From NCBI RefSeq assembly GCF_014694385.1, contig NZ_JAAOCA010000002.1, positions 210,963 through 274,962 on the forward strand: DNA of 64,000 nucleotides, read 5' to 3'. The notes beneath the pieces were generated by a model. That model had not been told where the DNA came from. It saw only the letters and a list, made by a program, of their open reading frames with translations, and searched no databases. This document shows positions 8,901-18,440 of this stretch, in pieces. The position numbers and the translations under genes are program-made. How positions within the stretch are numbered: position 1 is the stretch's first letter; every line of letters starts with the position of its first letter. The stretch comes from Pseudomonas typographi. Lineage in GTDB: Bacteria > Pseudomonadota > Gammaproteobacteria > Pseudomonadales > Pseudomonadaceae.

Positions 8901-10838
8901 GTGCCACTGCATTTTTTAAGCGGCGTTGCTCGCCATTGGCCTGGTGCCCTGTTGATCGCGTTCATGGTGGCTACTGCCGGCTGCGCCGGGGTCAAGGTCA
9001 ATACGGTCGATAACCGAGATTACCTGGCGCTTCGGCGCGGTGACGTGCTCACATCCGGGCAACTCAGTGCGGCGGCGCGCACGGCATTGCAGGTTGCCGG
9101 GGTCGAGGAAAAACGCTGCAGCGAGGCGCCGCAAGCCTGCCGTGAACAGGTGCGCCTTAGCCCTGGCCTGGGCGAAGAACAGCGCCTTTCTACGCTGTCT
9201 GAATTGTGGCTGCAAGAGGCGCAGGATACCCATAGCCGGTTAACGGCCGAAGGGCGTACCGACGCCTTTTTGGAAAGTGCGCGTTATGCCTATGCCTATC
9301 TGTTCATGACCGCCAGAACACCTAGCCAACGGGCGTTGGAAGACCGCCAATCGCAAGTTCGCGATTACTACAATTTTTCTGTTCAACAGGCGCTCAGCGA
9401 ATTGTTCGAACGCTACCGGGGCCGGCCGCCGCGCACCGAAGACCACCAGGGCAACTACCGCCTGCAGGCAGGGCGCTGGACGGTGTTCGGGCGTATGGAG
9501 CATGTGCGCCTGGCCAACCAGCGCGGCCTGCCCCAGGCATTGATTCCCGCCTCTTCGTTGTCTTTTGCAGGGCTGCGCAACCAGTATCGCCGCGACGGCG
9601 TAGGGGCCGAACTAGTGGCCGTCACGGCGAAAAAGGTGGTCAACAGCGACAGCGACGACCAGGCCTGGAGCGAAACGCCTTTTCCGGCGGTGACCGCCGT
9701 TGCCCGCTTTCCCGGGCAAACCCTTGACCAGGTGCTCGCTACCCGCGAGGTCGAAGTGCTGGCCTATGACCCGTATCGGCAGGACAGCGTGGAACTGGGC
9801 GGTATCGAAGCGCCGTTGGCAGCTAATTTTACCTCGGGTTATGGCTTGTGGCTGGCCCGCTCCGGGTTCGCCCGGCAGTCCTTGCTGACCCTGGTAGGGC
9901 GGGGCGATGTGCTGAAAACGCCCCACCTGTACCTATTGCAGCCCTACGACCCTAACCGCCATGTTGTGATCATGTTGCATGGCCTGGCCAGTAGCCCCGA
10001 GGCCTGGATCAACGTTGCCAATGAAGTGCTCGGTGACGAAAACCTGCGGCGTAATTACCAAGTGTGGCAGGTGTACTACCCGACCAACCTGCCGCTGGCA
10101 CTGAACAATGCCACCATCCGCCGGGTGATCGAACAAACCCTGCGGCATTTCGACCCTGAGCAAACCGCGCGGGCCAGCCACGATGTGGTACTGGTCGGCC
10201 ATAGCATGGGTGGCGTGCTGTCGCGGCTGATGGTGTCGACCTCTGGCACTGGTGTGTGGGATACGCTGTTGGCTAAGTACAACATGAATGGCCAGCAACT
10301 GGCGGCCGCGCACAAAGACCTGGACCCGTACCTGACCTTCAGCCCGTTGCCGCAAGTGAGCCGGGCGATCTTTATCGCCGCCCCGCACCGTGGCACGCCC
10401 TTCGCCGAAAACCGTATCTCTCGTTGGGCCGCCGGGCTTGTGCAGTTACCCGCCTCGGTGCTCGACCGCTTCAAACAGCTCGCGCAATTGTTGGTGGTGC
10501 CGGGCAGCGCCTCCTCCGCGGCCATGGCACGCCCGCTCAACAGCATCGACAACTTGAGTGACCGCGACCCGTTCGTGAGGGCGGTGGCAGACCTACCGAT
10601 TTCCAGCCAGGTGCGCTACCACAGCATCATTGGTAACTACACGCCCTCGCTGGCACTGGCGCTCTCCAATGACGGGGTGGTGCCCTACAGCAGTAGCCAC
10701 CTGGCCGGTGCACAATCGGAGAAGGTAGTGCCGTCCAGCCATAGCGTGCAGAACACCCCCGAAGCCATTATCGAGATTCGCCGTATTCTCCAGCTACACC
10801 TTAAGGGCTTGGATGAACCGGCAGGGAGCCACCCATGA
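8901..10838 (+). CDS. Alpha/beta-hydrolase (lipase-like) lipoprotein
   Basis: 645 aa, GTG start with AAGG eight bases upstream. The signal peptide ends in a lipobox (VATAGC, Cys 28), so it is probably a surface or periplasmic lipoprotein. The N-terminal ~330 residues have no family I recognise. The C-terminal half is an alpha/beta hydrolase with the oxyanion-hole motif HGLASS (His 360) and the nucleophile elbow GHSMGG (Ser 435); later a GTPFAENR segment and a SNDGVVPYSSSHL region supply candidate Asp and His. An esterase, lipase or acyltransferase acting on membrane lipid is likely. It overlaps the following DUF4105 gene by 4 bp, which suggests a functional pair. It follows the ABC efflux genes by 64 bp. 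Confidence 0.85.
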   Translation: MPLHFLSGVARHWPGALLIAFMVATAGCAGVKVNTVDNRDYLALRRGDVLTSGQLSAAARTALQVAGVEEKRCSEAPQACREQVRLSPGLGEEQRLSTLSELWLQEAQDTHSRLTAEGRTDAFLESARYAYAYLFMTARTPSQRALEDRQSQVRDYYNFSVQQALSELFERYRGRPPRTEDHQGNYRLQAGRWTVFGRMEHVRLANQRGLPQALIPASSLSFAGLRNQYRRDGVGAELVAVTAKKVVNSDSDDQAWSETPFPAVTAVARFPGQTLDQVLATREVEVLAYDPYRQDSVELGGIEAPLAANFTSGYGLWLARSGFARQSLLTLVGRGDVLKTPHLYLLQPYDPNRHVVIMLHGLASSPEAWINVANEVLGDENLRRNYQVWQVYYPTNLPLALNNATIRRVIEQTLRHFDPEQTARASHDVVLVGHSMGGVLSRLMVSTSGTGVWDTLLAKYNMNGQQLAAAHKDLDPYLTFSPLPQVSRAIFIAAPHRGTPFAENRISRWAAGLVQLPASVLDRFKQLAQLLVVPGSASSAAMARPLNSIDNLSDRDPFVRAVADLPISSQVRYHSIIGNYTPSLALALSNDGVVPYSSSHLAGAQSEKVVPSSHSVQNTPEAIIEIRRILQLHLKGLDEPAGSHP

Positions 10839-11839
10839 ACATCGCACGCAAGGCCGCCGGCATCCTGCTGCGCGGCCTATTGACCCTGGCCGGTGCCGGC
10901 ATCACTGCCTGGGGCGCATTAGCGCTGGGTTACCGGCTGCCGTGGCCGGCTTGGGCCAGTTATGCCGTGATCGCTGCCTGGTGCCTGTGCGGTATCGGTT
11001 TGCTCGTCGTCGCCTGGCGCCCACGGCCATGGCGGGCGCTGCTCGGTTATGCCGTGATGCTGGCCTGTATCAGTACCTGGTGGGCTACGATCAAACCGTC
11101 GAACGCGCGCGTTTGGGCCGATGACGTCGCGCAGATGAGCTCCGGCAGAATCGAAGGCAACCGGCTGACGATGAACAATGTGCGCAACTTCGACTGGCGC
11201 GCAGAGGACGATTACCGCGCCCGTTGGGAAACCCGCAGCTATGACCTGGACCGGTTGGCCTCGGTGGACTTGATTACCTCGTACTGGGGCATGCCCGCCA
11301 TCGCTCACGTGTTGGTTTCATTCGGCTTCGATGACGGCCAGTTCTTGCTGTTCAGTGTCGAAACCCGCAAGGAAAAGGGTGAAGGCTATTCTGAGGTTGC
11401 CGGTTTTTTCAAACAGTACGAACTCAGTATCCTGGCGACCGATGAGCATGATGCCCTGGGTGTAAGAACCCAGGTGCGCGGTGAAGACGATTACCTGTAT
11501 CGGGTGGCGCTGTCGGCGCCGCAGCGCAAAGCCTTGTTGGTGTCATACATTGAACAGGCCAACGAGCTGCTGGAGCAGCCGCGCTTTTACAATACCGTCA
11601 CCGCCAATTGCACGACCATTGTTTTCGATATGATGAACACCATTGTGACGGGCCTGCCGATGGATTACCGGTTGCTGCTGACCGGCTACTTGCCTAGCTA
11701 TGTTGATGATGTAGGTGGCCTGCAGCCGGGGTATTCGCTGCAGGCATTACGTGACGCGGGCCGCATTACCGCGCGGGCGAAACAGGCCAGCGCCGCAGCG
11801 TTCTCCGTGCGCATCCGCCAGGGGGTGCCGGGTTGGTAA
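10835..11839 (+). CDS. DUF4105 membrane protein
   Basis: 334 aa. Three N-terminal hydrophobic segments (about residues 8-30, 38-60, 65-85) anchor it in the inner membrane. Then comes the DUF4105 (Lnb N-terminal-like) periplasmic domain, with motifs WETRSYDLD, the Ser/His-like stretch HVLVSFGF, ETRKEKGE, and the conserved YNTVTANCTT in which a Cys follows Asn. In Bacteroidota the related Lnb enzyme is a lipoprotein N-acyltransferase. The Pseudomonas members are uncharacterised as far as I know. Coupling (ATGA) to a lipase-like lipoprotein makes a joint role in envelope lipid handling attractive, but this is inference. Its stop lies 9 bp from the end of the convergent TetR gene. Confidence 0.8.
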   Translation: MNIARKAAGILLRGLLTLAGAGITAWGALALGYRLPWPAWASYAVIAAWCLCGIGLLVVAWRPRPWRALLGYAVMLACISTWWATIKPSNARVWADDVAQMSSGRIEGNRLTMNNVRNFDWRAEDDYRARWETRSYDLDRLASVDLITSYWGMPAIAHVLVSFGFDDGQFLLFSVETRKEKGEGYSEVAGFFKQYELSILATDEHDALGVRTQVRGEDDYLYRVALSAPQRKALLVSYIEQANELLEQPRFYNTVTANCTTIVFDMMNTIVTGLPMDYRLLLTGYLPSYVDDVGGLQPGYSLQALRDAGRITARAKQASAAAFSVRIRQGVPGW

Positions 11840-11848
11840 CCCCTGGGG

Positions 11849-12484
11849 CTAGCCAAGTTCAATACTACGCAAATACGCAGCCAATGCCGCTGGCGCCTCT
11901 TCGAGCAATAGCTCGCGTTTGAACGCGTCGTTTTCCAATGCCATTTGAAGCAAGCCCAGGGGCATGCCCATGAGGGTTTTGACGCGGCGCCCGCGTTGCA
12001 CGTCGGTCGCCGTGGGCATGCGTATCGCCAGCACATGATCATAAATGTGTTCTATGTCTTTCCTCAGTTCCGGCGCGCGAAGTTGGCCGCTGGCGAACCC
12101 TGAGCTGATCATCAGCATAAAGTCTGGGTGGGTTTCTATGTATCTCAATATCGGCATCATCAGGTAGTCGATAACCCCCTCGGCGGGCAACTCGCGCCAG
12201 GTGGTTTCGCTGACCTGCTGGAGCTTGTGCGTGATCGCGGCGATGGACTCAAGGTGGCGAACACCCAGGGCGTGCAATACCGCTTGTTTATCGGCAAAAA
12301 AATGATAAAGCGAGCCGATGGACGTATTGGCCTCTTTCGCCAGGCCGTGCATGGTCAACTGTGTGGCGCCCCGGTTTGCCAGTAAGGTGGCGCAGGCATC
12401 GAGGATCGCGCTGACGCGTTCGCGGCCGCGGGTTTGCTGCGGCGCGCGTTTGGCCGTGTGGCCAGCGAAATGGGTAGAAGGCAT
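11849..12484 (-). CDS. TetR family transcriptional regulator
   Basis: 211 aa. The TetR helix-turn-helix spans about residues 20-65 (TLLANRGATQLTMHGLAKEANTSIGSLYHFFADK). The start at 12484 is preferred because the frame upstream (to 12586) runs through the operator-like dyad at 12546-12571. The gene is divergent from a three-gene EmrB/EmrA/NodT pump and is very likely its repressor. Only 62 bp separate the dyad from this start, so autoregulation is expected. The C-terminal ligand domain is typical in length; the inducer is not predictable. Confidence 0.88.
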   Translation of the reverse strand: MPSTHFAGHTAKRAPQQTRGRERVSAILDACATLLANRGATQLTMHGLAKEANTSIGSLYHFFADKQAVLHALGVRHLESIAAITHKLQQVSETTWRELPAEGVIDYLMMPILRYIETHPDFMLMISSGFASGQLRAPELRKDIEHIYDHVLAIRMPTATDVQRGRRVKTLMGMPLGLLQMALENDAFKRELLLEEAPAALAAYLRSIELG

Positions 12485-12545
12485 GGCGGCGCCTGTGCAT
12501 AAGTTGGCGGCCATTATGGCCGATACGCCATAAAAAGGCCGCTTT

Positions 12546-12571
12546 AAAACTAGACATGTTAGTCTAGTTTT
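12546..12571. promoter_or_regulatory. Perfect 10+10 bp operator-like dyad between TetR and the MFS pump
   Basis: Left arm AAAACTAGAC (12546-12555), 6-bp spacer, right arm GTCTAGTTTT (12562-12571), with no mismatches. It sits in the divergent control region, 62 bp from the TetR start and about 155 bp from the MFS start. This is the size and layout of a TetR-family operator. Confidence 0.75.
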
Positions 12572-12725
12572 AGGGACAATACGCACCTGGCCCCGCCAGC
12601 CCGGAACGGGGCCTATACGCCAAGCCGACAGCCTGCCTGCTCTACGCAGTCAATGATAAGGGGTGTGCCGCTTGCCCGAGTACTTAGAGCCCGTCCCCAA
12701 GTGGGAAGCCCATGAACGTCCGTCC

Positions 12726-14330
12726 ATGCCGGGCTCGCCTTCAACACCCACCCATAGCCCCGCGGTACGCCTGGCCTATGCCTGCGTGGCGGTGCTGCTG
12801 GGGCTCACCGGCGGTTTGGGCAATGCGTTGATCAGTGCCAACCTCGCCAGCGTTCAAGGCTATTTGGGCCTTACGCCCAGCGAAGGCGCCTGGCTTCCCG
12901 CCGCTTATTTGATGGTGAATGTCTCCACCTCATTGCTGCTGATCAAGTTTCGCCAACAATACGGGTTGCGGTTATTCGCCGAGATCGGGCTTTCGTTGTA
13001 CGCCATCGTCACCGTGTGCCAAGTTTTCGTCGAAGGCTTCGCCATGGCGGTGTTCGTCCGCGCGGCCAGTGGTTTTGCGGCGGCGACGGTCAGTACCTTG
13101 GCGGTACTTTACATGCTCCAGGCCTTCAAAAAGGCCGATATGGGCCGGGGCCTGGTATTGGGCATCGGTATTTCCCAATTGGCCACACCGTTGGCCTGGC
13201 TGCTGTCGCCTGCGTTATTGGACCTGGGCGAATGGCACCGTTTGTATGTATTCGAAGCGGGGCTGGCACTGTGTTCACTCGCCGCGGTGGTGATTTTGAA
13301 GTTACCCCCGGGCGAGCGCGTAAAAGCCTTCGAACCCCTGGATTTCCTCACGTTCGCGTTATTGGCACCCGGCCTGGCGTTGGTCGCGGCGGTGCTGGCG
13401 CAAGGGCGGCTACAGTGGTGGAACAGCCAACCTTGGATAGGCTATGCCCTGATCGTGGCCGTGATCTTGCTGACCATCGCCATCGCCATCGAGCATTTAC
13501 GCCAGACGCCACTGTTACAAACGCGCTGGCTGGGCGCGCTGGACACGGTGCGCTTTGCCACGGGCGCATTGATGTTGCGCTTCATCCTCTCCGAACAGAA
13601 CTATGGCGCGGTAGGCTTATTGCAAACCCTGGGCATGGGGCCGGACCAACTGCAACCCTTGTATGCGGTGATGTTACTGGGGCTGTTGGCTGGCATGCTC
13701 GCCAGCGCCCTGACGTTCAGCCCCCGCACCGCGATACCGCAAATCCTCATCTCCATCGTGCTGGTGGGGGTGGGCAGTTTCATGGACGCCGATGCAACCA
13801 ATTTAACCCGCCCGCAAAATATGTTCGTCAGCCAAACACTGTTGTCGTTCGCCGCAGGCATGTTCATGGGCCCGTTGATGCTGGTGGGGGTGATGAGTGC
13901 GCTGAAACAGGGGCCCCATTACATCGTTAGTTTTTCGGTGTTGTTTTCGCTGACCCAAAGTATCGGCGGCTTAGCCGGGCCGGCGGCATTCGGTACCTTC
14001 CAGGTGGTGCGCGAAAAGTTTCATTCGAGCCAGGTCAACGCCTACCTGGACCCGACCAACCCGGTGGTGGCCCAACGCATTCAACTGCAAGGCCAGGCCT
14101 ACGCCGCCACCCTGCTTGACCCGGCGTTGCGCCAGGCCGAGGGGGTGGCCCAACTGGGCCAGGCGGCAACCCGTGAGGCCAATGTGCTGGCCTACAACGA
14201 TGTATTCAAGGTAATCGGCACCATGACGATCAGTTTTCTCTGCTGGTCGTTGTTCCATACGTGGCGCGCTGCGCGCAAAGCCGAACCGGCCAAGCAGGCC
14301 GTTGCCGGTAATTCTTCTCCTGCTGTGTGA
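12726..14330 (+). CDS. MFS efflux transporter, DHA2/EmrB-like
   Basis: 534 aa with about 14 hydrophobic segments, the size and shape of the 14-TMS drug:H+ antiporters. The first segment has the usual TM1-TM2 layout (ISANLASVQGYLGL...WLPAAYLMVNVSTSLLLIKF). It is the inner-membrane motor of a tripartite pump with the next two genes. The start is uncertain: ATG 12726 gives a normal N-terminus; GTG 12663 would add 21 residues, but AAGGGG directly abuts it and is too close to serve as its SD. The C-terminal end (KPAEPAKQ-like, charged) is cytoplasmic. The gap to the EmrA-like gene is 5 bp. Confidence 0.88.
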   Translation: MPGSPSTPTHSPAVRLAYACVAVLLGLTGGLGNALISANLASVQGYLGLTPSEGAWLPAAYLMVNVSTSLLLIKFRQQYGLRLFAEIGLSLYAIVTVCQVFVEGFAMAVFVRAASGFAAATVSTLAVLYMLQAFKKADMGRGLVLGIGISQLATPLAWLLSPALLDLGEWHRLYVFEAGLALCSLAAVVILKLPPGERVKAFEPLDFLTFALLAPGLALVAAVLAQGRLQWWNSQPWIGYALIVAVILLTIAIAIEHLRQTPLLQTRWLGALDTVRFATGALMLRFILSEQNYGAVGLLQTLGMGPDQLQPLYAVMLLGLLAGMLASALTFSPRTAIPQILISIVLVGVGSFMDADATNLTRPQNMFVSQTLLSFAAGMFMGPLMLVGVMSALKQGPHYIVSFSVLFSLTQSIGGLAGPAAFGTFQVVREKFHSSQVNAYLDPTNPVVAQRIQLQGQAYAATLLDPALRQAEGVAQLGQAATREANVLAYNDVFKVIGTMTISFLCWSLFHTWRAARKAEPAKQAVAGNSSPAV

Positions 14331-14335
14331 TCCCC

Positions 14336-15496
14336 ATGACCGACACCCCCCCGCGCAACGCCCCAGACGCACATCCACCCGCATCGCCCGCAACCGCGCC
14401 CGTGGCTGACGGCAGCGCCCCCGCGCAAGACCCACCGAAGGTGATCAAGCCGCGCCGGGGCACGGTGATTGCCATGTTGCTGGTGGCCCTGGTCGGCATC
14501 ATGGCCATCCTTTATGCCTGGCGGTTCTGGCCCTTCACCAGTGCGATCACCACCACGGAGAACGCTTATGTACGGGGGCAGATTACCGTGATGGCGCCCC
14601 AGGTGAATGGCTATGTCGCACAGGTGCTGGTGCGCGATTTCGAAACCGTGCGCCAGGGGCAAACGCTGATCAGCATCGATGACCGTATCTATCGCCAGCG
14701 GGTGGAGCAGTCGCTCGCCGACCTTGACGCGCGCAGGGCTGACCTGGCGAACTCGGTGCAAACCCAAGCGTCGGACCAAGCCACCCTGGAATCCCGGCGT
14801 GCCGAATTATATTCGGCACAAGCTGAAGCGGACCGGGCCAAGGCAGACGAACTGCGGGTAAACGAATTGGCCTCCCGCGGCTCGGTGTCGGTGCGCGAGC
14901 GCGACCAAATCCGCGCCACGGCGCGCGCCGCCGGTGCTGACGTCAAAAAAGCCCAGGCGGCGATCCGGATTGCCGAGGAAACCGTGAAGTCGACGCGGGT
15001 GTCCCGCGACGTGCTGGCTGCGCAGGTGCGCACCGCGGAGGCGGCCCTGCACTTGGCGCAGATCGATCTCGATAACACACTGATCAAGGCCCCTATCGAC
15101 GGGCGCCTGAGCGAGGTATCGGTGCGGCTTGGGCAATATGTCGTGGCCGGTTCGCAACTGCTTTACCTGGTCCCGGAACAGCTGTGGGTGATCGCTAACT
15201 ATAAGGAAACCCAAACCCACGACATGGCTGTGGGCCAAACTGTGACCATTGACGTCGACGCGCTGGAAAGCCAGCGCCTGACCGGGCATATCGAGCGGCT
15301 TGCACCGGCCACCGGGTCGGAGTTCAGCGTGCTGCGTGCAGACAACGCAACGGGTAACTTCACCAAAGTGGCGCAGCGCATCCCGGTGCGCATCGCGCTG
15401 GATGCAAACCAGCCCTTGCTGGGCAAGCTGAAACCAGGCATGTCGGTGGTCACCCATGTCGATACCGCCTCTGCCACCAACGGTACGCAGCCATGA
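14336..15496 (+). CDS. HlyD-family secretion protein, EmrA-like
   Basis: 386 aa adaptor of the MFS pump. It has a Pro/Ala-rich cytoplasmic N-terminus, one membrane helix (about residues 45-68), lipoyl halves (TTENAYVRGQITVMAPQVNGYV and DNTLIKAPIDGRLSEV) flanking a coiled coil, then a beta barrel. TTENAYVRG and the DxTxIxAPxDG motif are characteristic of EmrA. It follows the MFS gene by 5 bp; its stop overlaps the NodT start (ATGA, 15493-15496). A GTG at 14327 is possible but less likely. Confidence 0.9.
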   Translation: MTDTPPRNAPDAHPPASPATAPVADGSAPAQDPPKVIKPRRGTVIAMLLVALVGIMAILYAWRFWPFTSAITTTENAYVRGQITVMAPQVNGYVAQVLVRDFETVRQGQTLISIDDRIYRQRVEQSLADLDARRADLANSVQTQASDQATLESRRAELYSAQAEADRAKADELRVNELASRGSVSVRERDQIRATARAAGADVKKAQAAIRIAEETVKSTRVSRDVLAAQVRTAEAALHLAQIDLDNTLIKAPIDGRLSEVSVRLGQYVVAGSQLLYLVPEQLWVIANYKETQTHDMAVGQTVTIDVDALESQRLTGHIERLAPATGSEFSVLRADNATGNFTKVAQRIPVRIALDANQPLLGKLKPGMSVVTHVDTASATNGTQP

Positions 15497-16881
15497 TAGG
15501 TGGCTATTCTCGTGCATGGTCGTGCCTACCCCTGCTGGCGGCCCTGGGCGTGGCGGCCTGTGCCCCGGCTAAAAAGCCGCCGCCGGTAGAGGCCAAGGTG
15601 TTTGCGCCGGCAGCGTGGCGAGCGACCGACCAAGCCGACGGGGTGGTATCGGCCACTTGGTGGCAGGCGTTCAACGACCCACAGCTCAGCGCATTGGTTG
15701 AACAGGCCCTGCAACACAACACTGACGTACTCACCGCCATATCCCGTGTCGAAGAGGCGCGGCAGCAGATCCAATTGTCACGCTCTGCGCTGTTTCCCAC
15801 CGTGGATTTATCGGTGGGGGGGCAGACCACCCGTGAGCTGGGTGTAACCGGGATTACCCATACCCGGTCCGTACAGCCCGAACTGCAAGTGTCTTATGAA
15901 GCGGACCTCTGGGGGCGGTTGCGTACACTGGAACAGGCCGCGCGTTTGCAATACCAGGCCACCCAGGCGGACCGTGACAACGTGCGGTTGTCCATTGCCA
16001 GTACCACTGCCCAGGCGTACATCACGCTGTTATCGCTCGACACCCAGTTACAGGTAACCCGCGATACCGAAAAATCCCGCCTCGGCGCACTGGCCGTCGC
16101 CAAGGACCGTGCAGAGTCCGGGTATACCTCGCAACTGGAACTGACCCAGGCGCAGTCCGAATATGAATCGGCGGCGCAAATGGTGCCGCAAACAGAACAA
16201 GCGATACGCCAGCAAGAGAACGCCTTGGCCTTGTTGACCGGGCAACTGCCAGGTTATATCGCCCGGGACCACGGCTTGGAGACGTTGAAGCCGCCCGTGG
16301 TCCCGGGCTCGTTGCCGTCTACCTTGCTGCGCAGGCGCCCAGACATCCAGCAAGCCGAGCATTTGGTCGCGGCCAGCGACCTGAACCTTGAGGCGCGCCG
16401 CGACGATTACCTTCCGCAGGTGCAGTTGTCTGCCGGTATAGGGCGGCTGTATGTCAATGCGCTTAACTACGACCCGATAAAAGTGTGGGACTTGGGTTTA
16501 AGTGTGCTTGCGCCCATTTTTACCGGCGGGCAGTTGGAGGCACAGGTGAACGTGGCGACCGCCGAACGTGACCAAGCCGCTTATGCGTACCGTGCGACGG
16601 TATTGAATGCATTTTCCGAGGTGGAAACAGCGCTTTCGGGCGTTACCCGGCTTGAACAACAGATCGTTTGGGTCAGGGCGCGGATCAACACGTTGCGCCG
16701 GTCGCTGGAGATCGCCACAGACCGATACCAGGGCGGTTATTCGTCTTACCTGGAAGAGCTGGATGCGCAACGCAACCTGTTCGACAGTGAACTGGCCGCT
16801 ATCCAGGTGCGCGAAACCCAACTGAACAACATCGTGGCGCTGTACCAGGCGCTGGGTGGTGGCTGGGCGCCAACCCCTTGA
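15493..16881 (+). CDS. NodT-family outer-membrane efflux lipoprotein
   Basis: 462 aa. The signal peptide ends in a lipobox (LGVAAC, Cys 23). Two OEP repeats follow (QLSALVEQALQHNTDVLTA and RRRPDIQQAEHLVAASDLNLEARRDDYLPQ), and the protein ends in the usual LYQALGGGW. It provides the outer-membrane channel of the EmrAB-like pump; all three parts of the pump are thus translationally linked. It is about 45 residues shorter than the NodT protein at 2.3 kb and is clearly a different lineage. Confidence 0.9.
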   Translation: MIGGYSRAWSCLPLLAALGVAACAPAKKPPPVEAKVFAPAAWRATDQADGVVSATWWQAFNDPQLSALVEQALQHNTDVLTAISRVEEARQQIQLSRSALFPTVDLSVGGQTTRELGVTGITHTRSVQPELQVSYEADLWGRLRTLEQAARLQYQATQADRDNVRLSIASTTAQAYITLLSLDTQLQVTRDTEKSRLGALAVAKDRAESGYTSQLELTQAQSEYESAAQMVPQTEQAIRQQENALALLTGQLPGYIARDHGLETLKPPVVPGSLPSTLLRRRPDIQQAEHLVAASDLNLEARRDDYLPQVQLSAGIGRLYVNALNYDPIKVWDLGLSVLAPIFTGGQLEAQVNVATAERDQAAYAYRATVLNAFSEVETALSGVTRLEQQIVWVRARINTLRRSLEIATDRYQGGYSSYLEELDAQRNLFDSELAAIQVRETQLNNIVALYQALGGGWAPTP

Positions 16882-17021
16882 GGGGCGAACCGTGGCATAC
16901 GGGCCAGGCGAACAGCGTATTCGGCGCAAGCGGGGCGGGCGGCCCAGGGCCTTTTCGCTGAACCTTCGCCGGCATGCGGTGTTCCCACCCAGAGACGTTC
17001 TTGAACAGCTCTGGAGGCATC

Positions 17022-18098
17022 ATGCAATACCGACAGCTTGGCGATTCGGGCTTGCTCGTTTCCCAATTGGTACTGGGCACACTGCCGTTCGGCGGCCGTG
17101 ATGGCTTCGAAAAGTGCGGCACTGTGGATGTGGCCACCGCCACCCGGCTATTCGACATCGCCTTCGACGCCGGGGTAAACATGGTCGATACCGCCGACCT
17201 CTACTCCCATGGCTTGGCCGAAGAGGTGGTCGGTAAGGCGCTGGGCGGCCAGCGCGATAACATTTTGCTGGCGTCCAAGGGGCGCAGCCCGGTCGACCAG
17301 AACCCTAACAACAGCGGTGCCTCGCGTTACCACTTGATCCGCGCCTGCGAAGCGAGCCTCAAGCGCCTGCGCACCGACCACCTGGACCTCTACCAAGTGC
17401 ACAACTGGGATGGCCTGACGCCGATCGAAGAAACCCTCGAAGCGCTCGGCCACTTGGTGCGTTCCGGCAAGGTGCGCTACTTCGGCACCAGCAACTACAC
17501 CGGCTGGCAGATGATGAAAACCCTGGGCAAGGCCGAGCTGCACGGCTGGCTCAAACCCATCAGCCAGCAGATCTACTACACCCCGGAATCGCGCGAGGCC
17601 GAATACGAATTGCTGCCGCTGGCGCTGGACCAAAAGCTTGGCACGCTGGTATGGGGGCCGATGGGCGAGGGGCTGCTGACCGGTTCCACCCGCCGTGGTA
17701 AGCCCGCCCCGCCGAGCACCCGCCAGGGCAGTGGCTGGCCAGAACCTTATGTGCACGATACCGAGCGCGCGCTGGACATCATCGAAACCCTGGCCAGCGT
17801 GGGTGACGAGCACGGCGTATCGGTAGCCCGGGTGTGTCTGGCCTGGCTGCTGGAGCGCCCGGGCATCACCGGGTTGATCGTGGGGGCGCGCACCGAAGAA
17901 CACTTGCGCGATAACCTGGCCGCCACCGAATTGAAGTTGACCGTTGCGCAGCGTAGCCGCATCGAAGCCGCGAGCCGGCCCGCACCGCTTTACCCGTACT
18001 GGCACCGCTTCACCGCCGGTATCGACCGCTTCGACCCGGCCGAGCAGCCATTTTTGAACGAGCACCGGCAAACCCTTGAGGCGCGCAAAGACAAATAA
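17022..18098 (+). CDS. Aldo/keto reductase
   Basis: 358 aa NAD(P)H-dependent oxidoreductase of the AKR superfamily. ATG 17022 has GGAGG five bases upstream (17013-17017). N-terminal MQYRQLGDSGLLVSQL is the usual AKR opening. The catalytic Asp/Tyr are in DTADLYSHG, the Lys in ILLASKGR, and HLDLYQVHNWD and LIVGARTEEHL are family motifs for the barrel and cofactor site. It resembles YghZ/YajO-type enzymes that reduce small aldehydes. Physiological substrate unknown. The 140 bp before it hold no evident terminator after the NodT gene. Confidence 0.9.
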   Translation: MQYRQLGDSGLLVSQLVLGTLPFGGRDGFEKCGTVDVATATRLFDIAFDAGVNMVDTADLYSHGLAEEVVGKALGGQRDNILLASKGRSPVDQNPNNSGASRYHLIRACEASLKRLRTDHLDLYQVHNWDGLTPIEETLEALGHLVRSGKVRYFGTSNYTGWQMMKTLGKAELHGWLKPISQQIYYTPESREAEYELLPLALDQKLGTLVWGPMGEGLLTGSTRRGKPAPPSTRQGSGWPEPYVHDTERALDIIETLASVGDEHGVSVARVCLAWLLERPGITGLIVGARTEEHLRDNLAATELKLTVAQRSRIEAASRPAPLYPYWHRFTAGIDRFDPAEQPFLNEHRQTLEARKDK

Positions 18099-18174
18099 GC
18101 CATCAATCACTACCAGTGAACGAAGTGGAGAGGGCATCGGTCTATCGTTCAGTAATGGCAAAACGGCAGCAATC

Positions 18175-18420
18175 ATGACTTCCGAAGAAGCACAGCGCTT
18201 TCTGGGTGCCTGTATCGCCGAGATCACTCGGGCGACGGTGGCCTCGTCATGCCAGGCGTTCTACCGTAAATCCCTGGCGCTGATCCAGGACATGGCCGAA
18301 TGTGGTTTGATCGATGGGCAGGATGGCGAACGCTTACGCCTGGCAGCGGCCCAGGCCCATGTCCATTGGGCCTTGCACGAGGCCCAGCCCGCCTCGGAAC
18401 GCGCCGCGCCGATGCAATGA
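18175..18420 (+). CDS. Small hypothetical protein (81 aa)
   Basis: I do not recognise a family. The product is soluble, probably all-helical and alanine-rich (EEAQRFLGACIAEITRATVASSC, LRLAAAQAHVHWALHEAQ), without signal peptide or membrane segment. The start at 18175 gives a compact protein; the frame is open back to 18076, overlapping the aldo/keto reductase end, but that stretch looks non-coding. A perfect palindrome starts 20 bp after the stop. Function unknown. Confidence 0.55.
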   Translation: MTSEEAQRFLGACIAEITRATVASSCQAFYRKSLALIQDMAECGLIDGQDGERLRLAAAQAHVHWALHEAQPASERAAPMQ

Positions 18421-18440
18421 TCGCGGTGGTCGGCCCGTTA

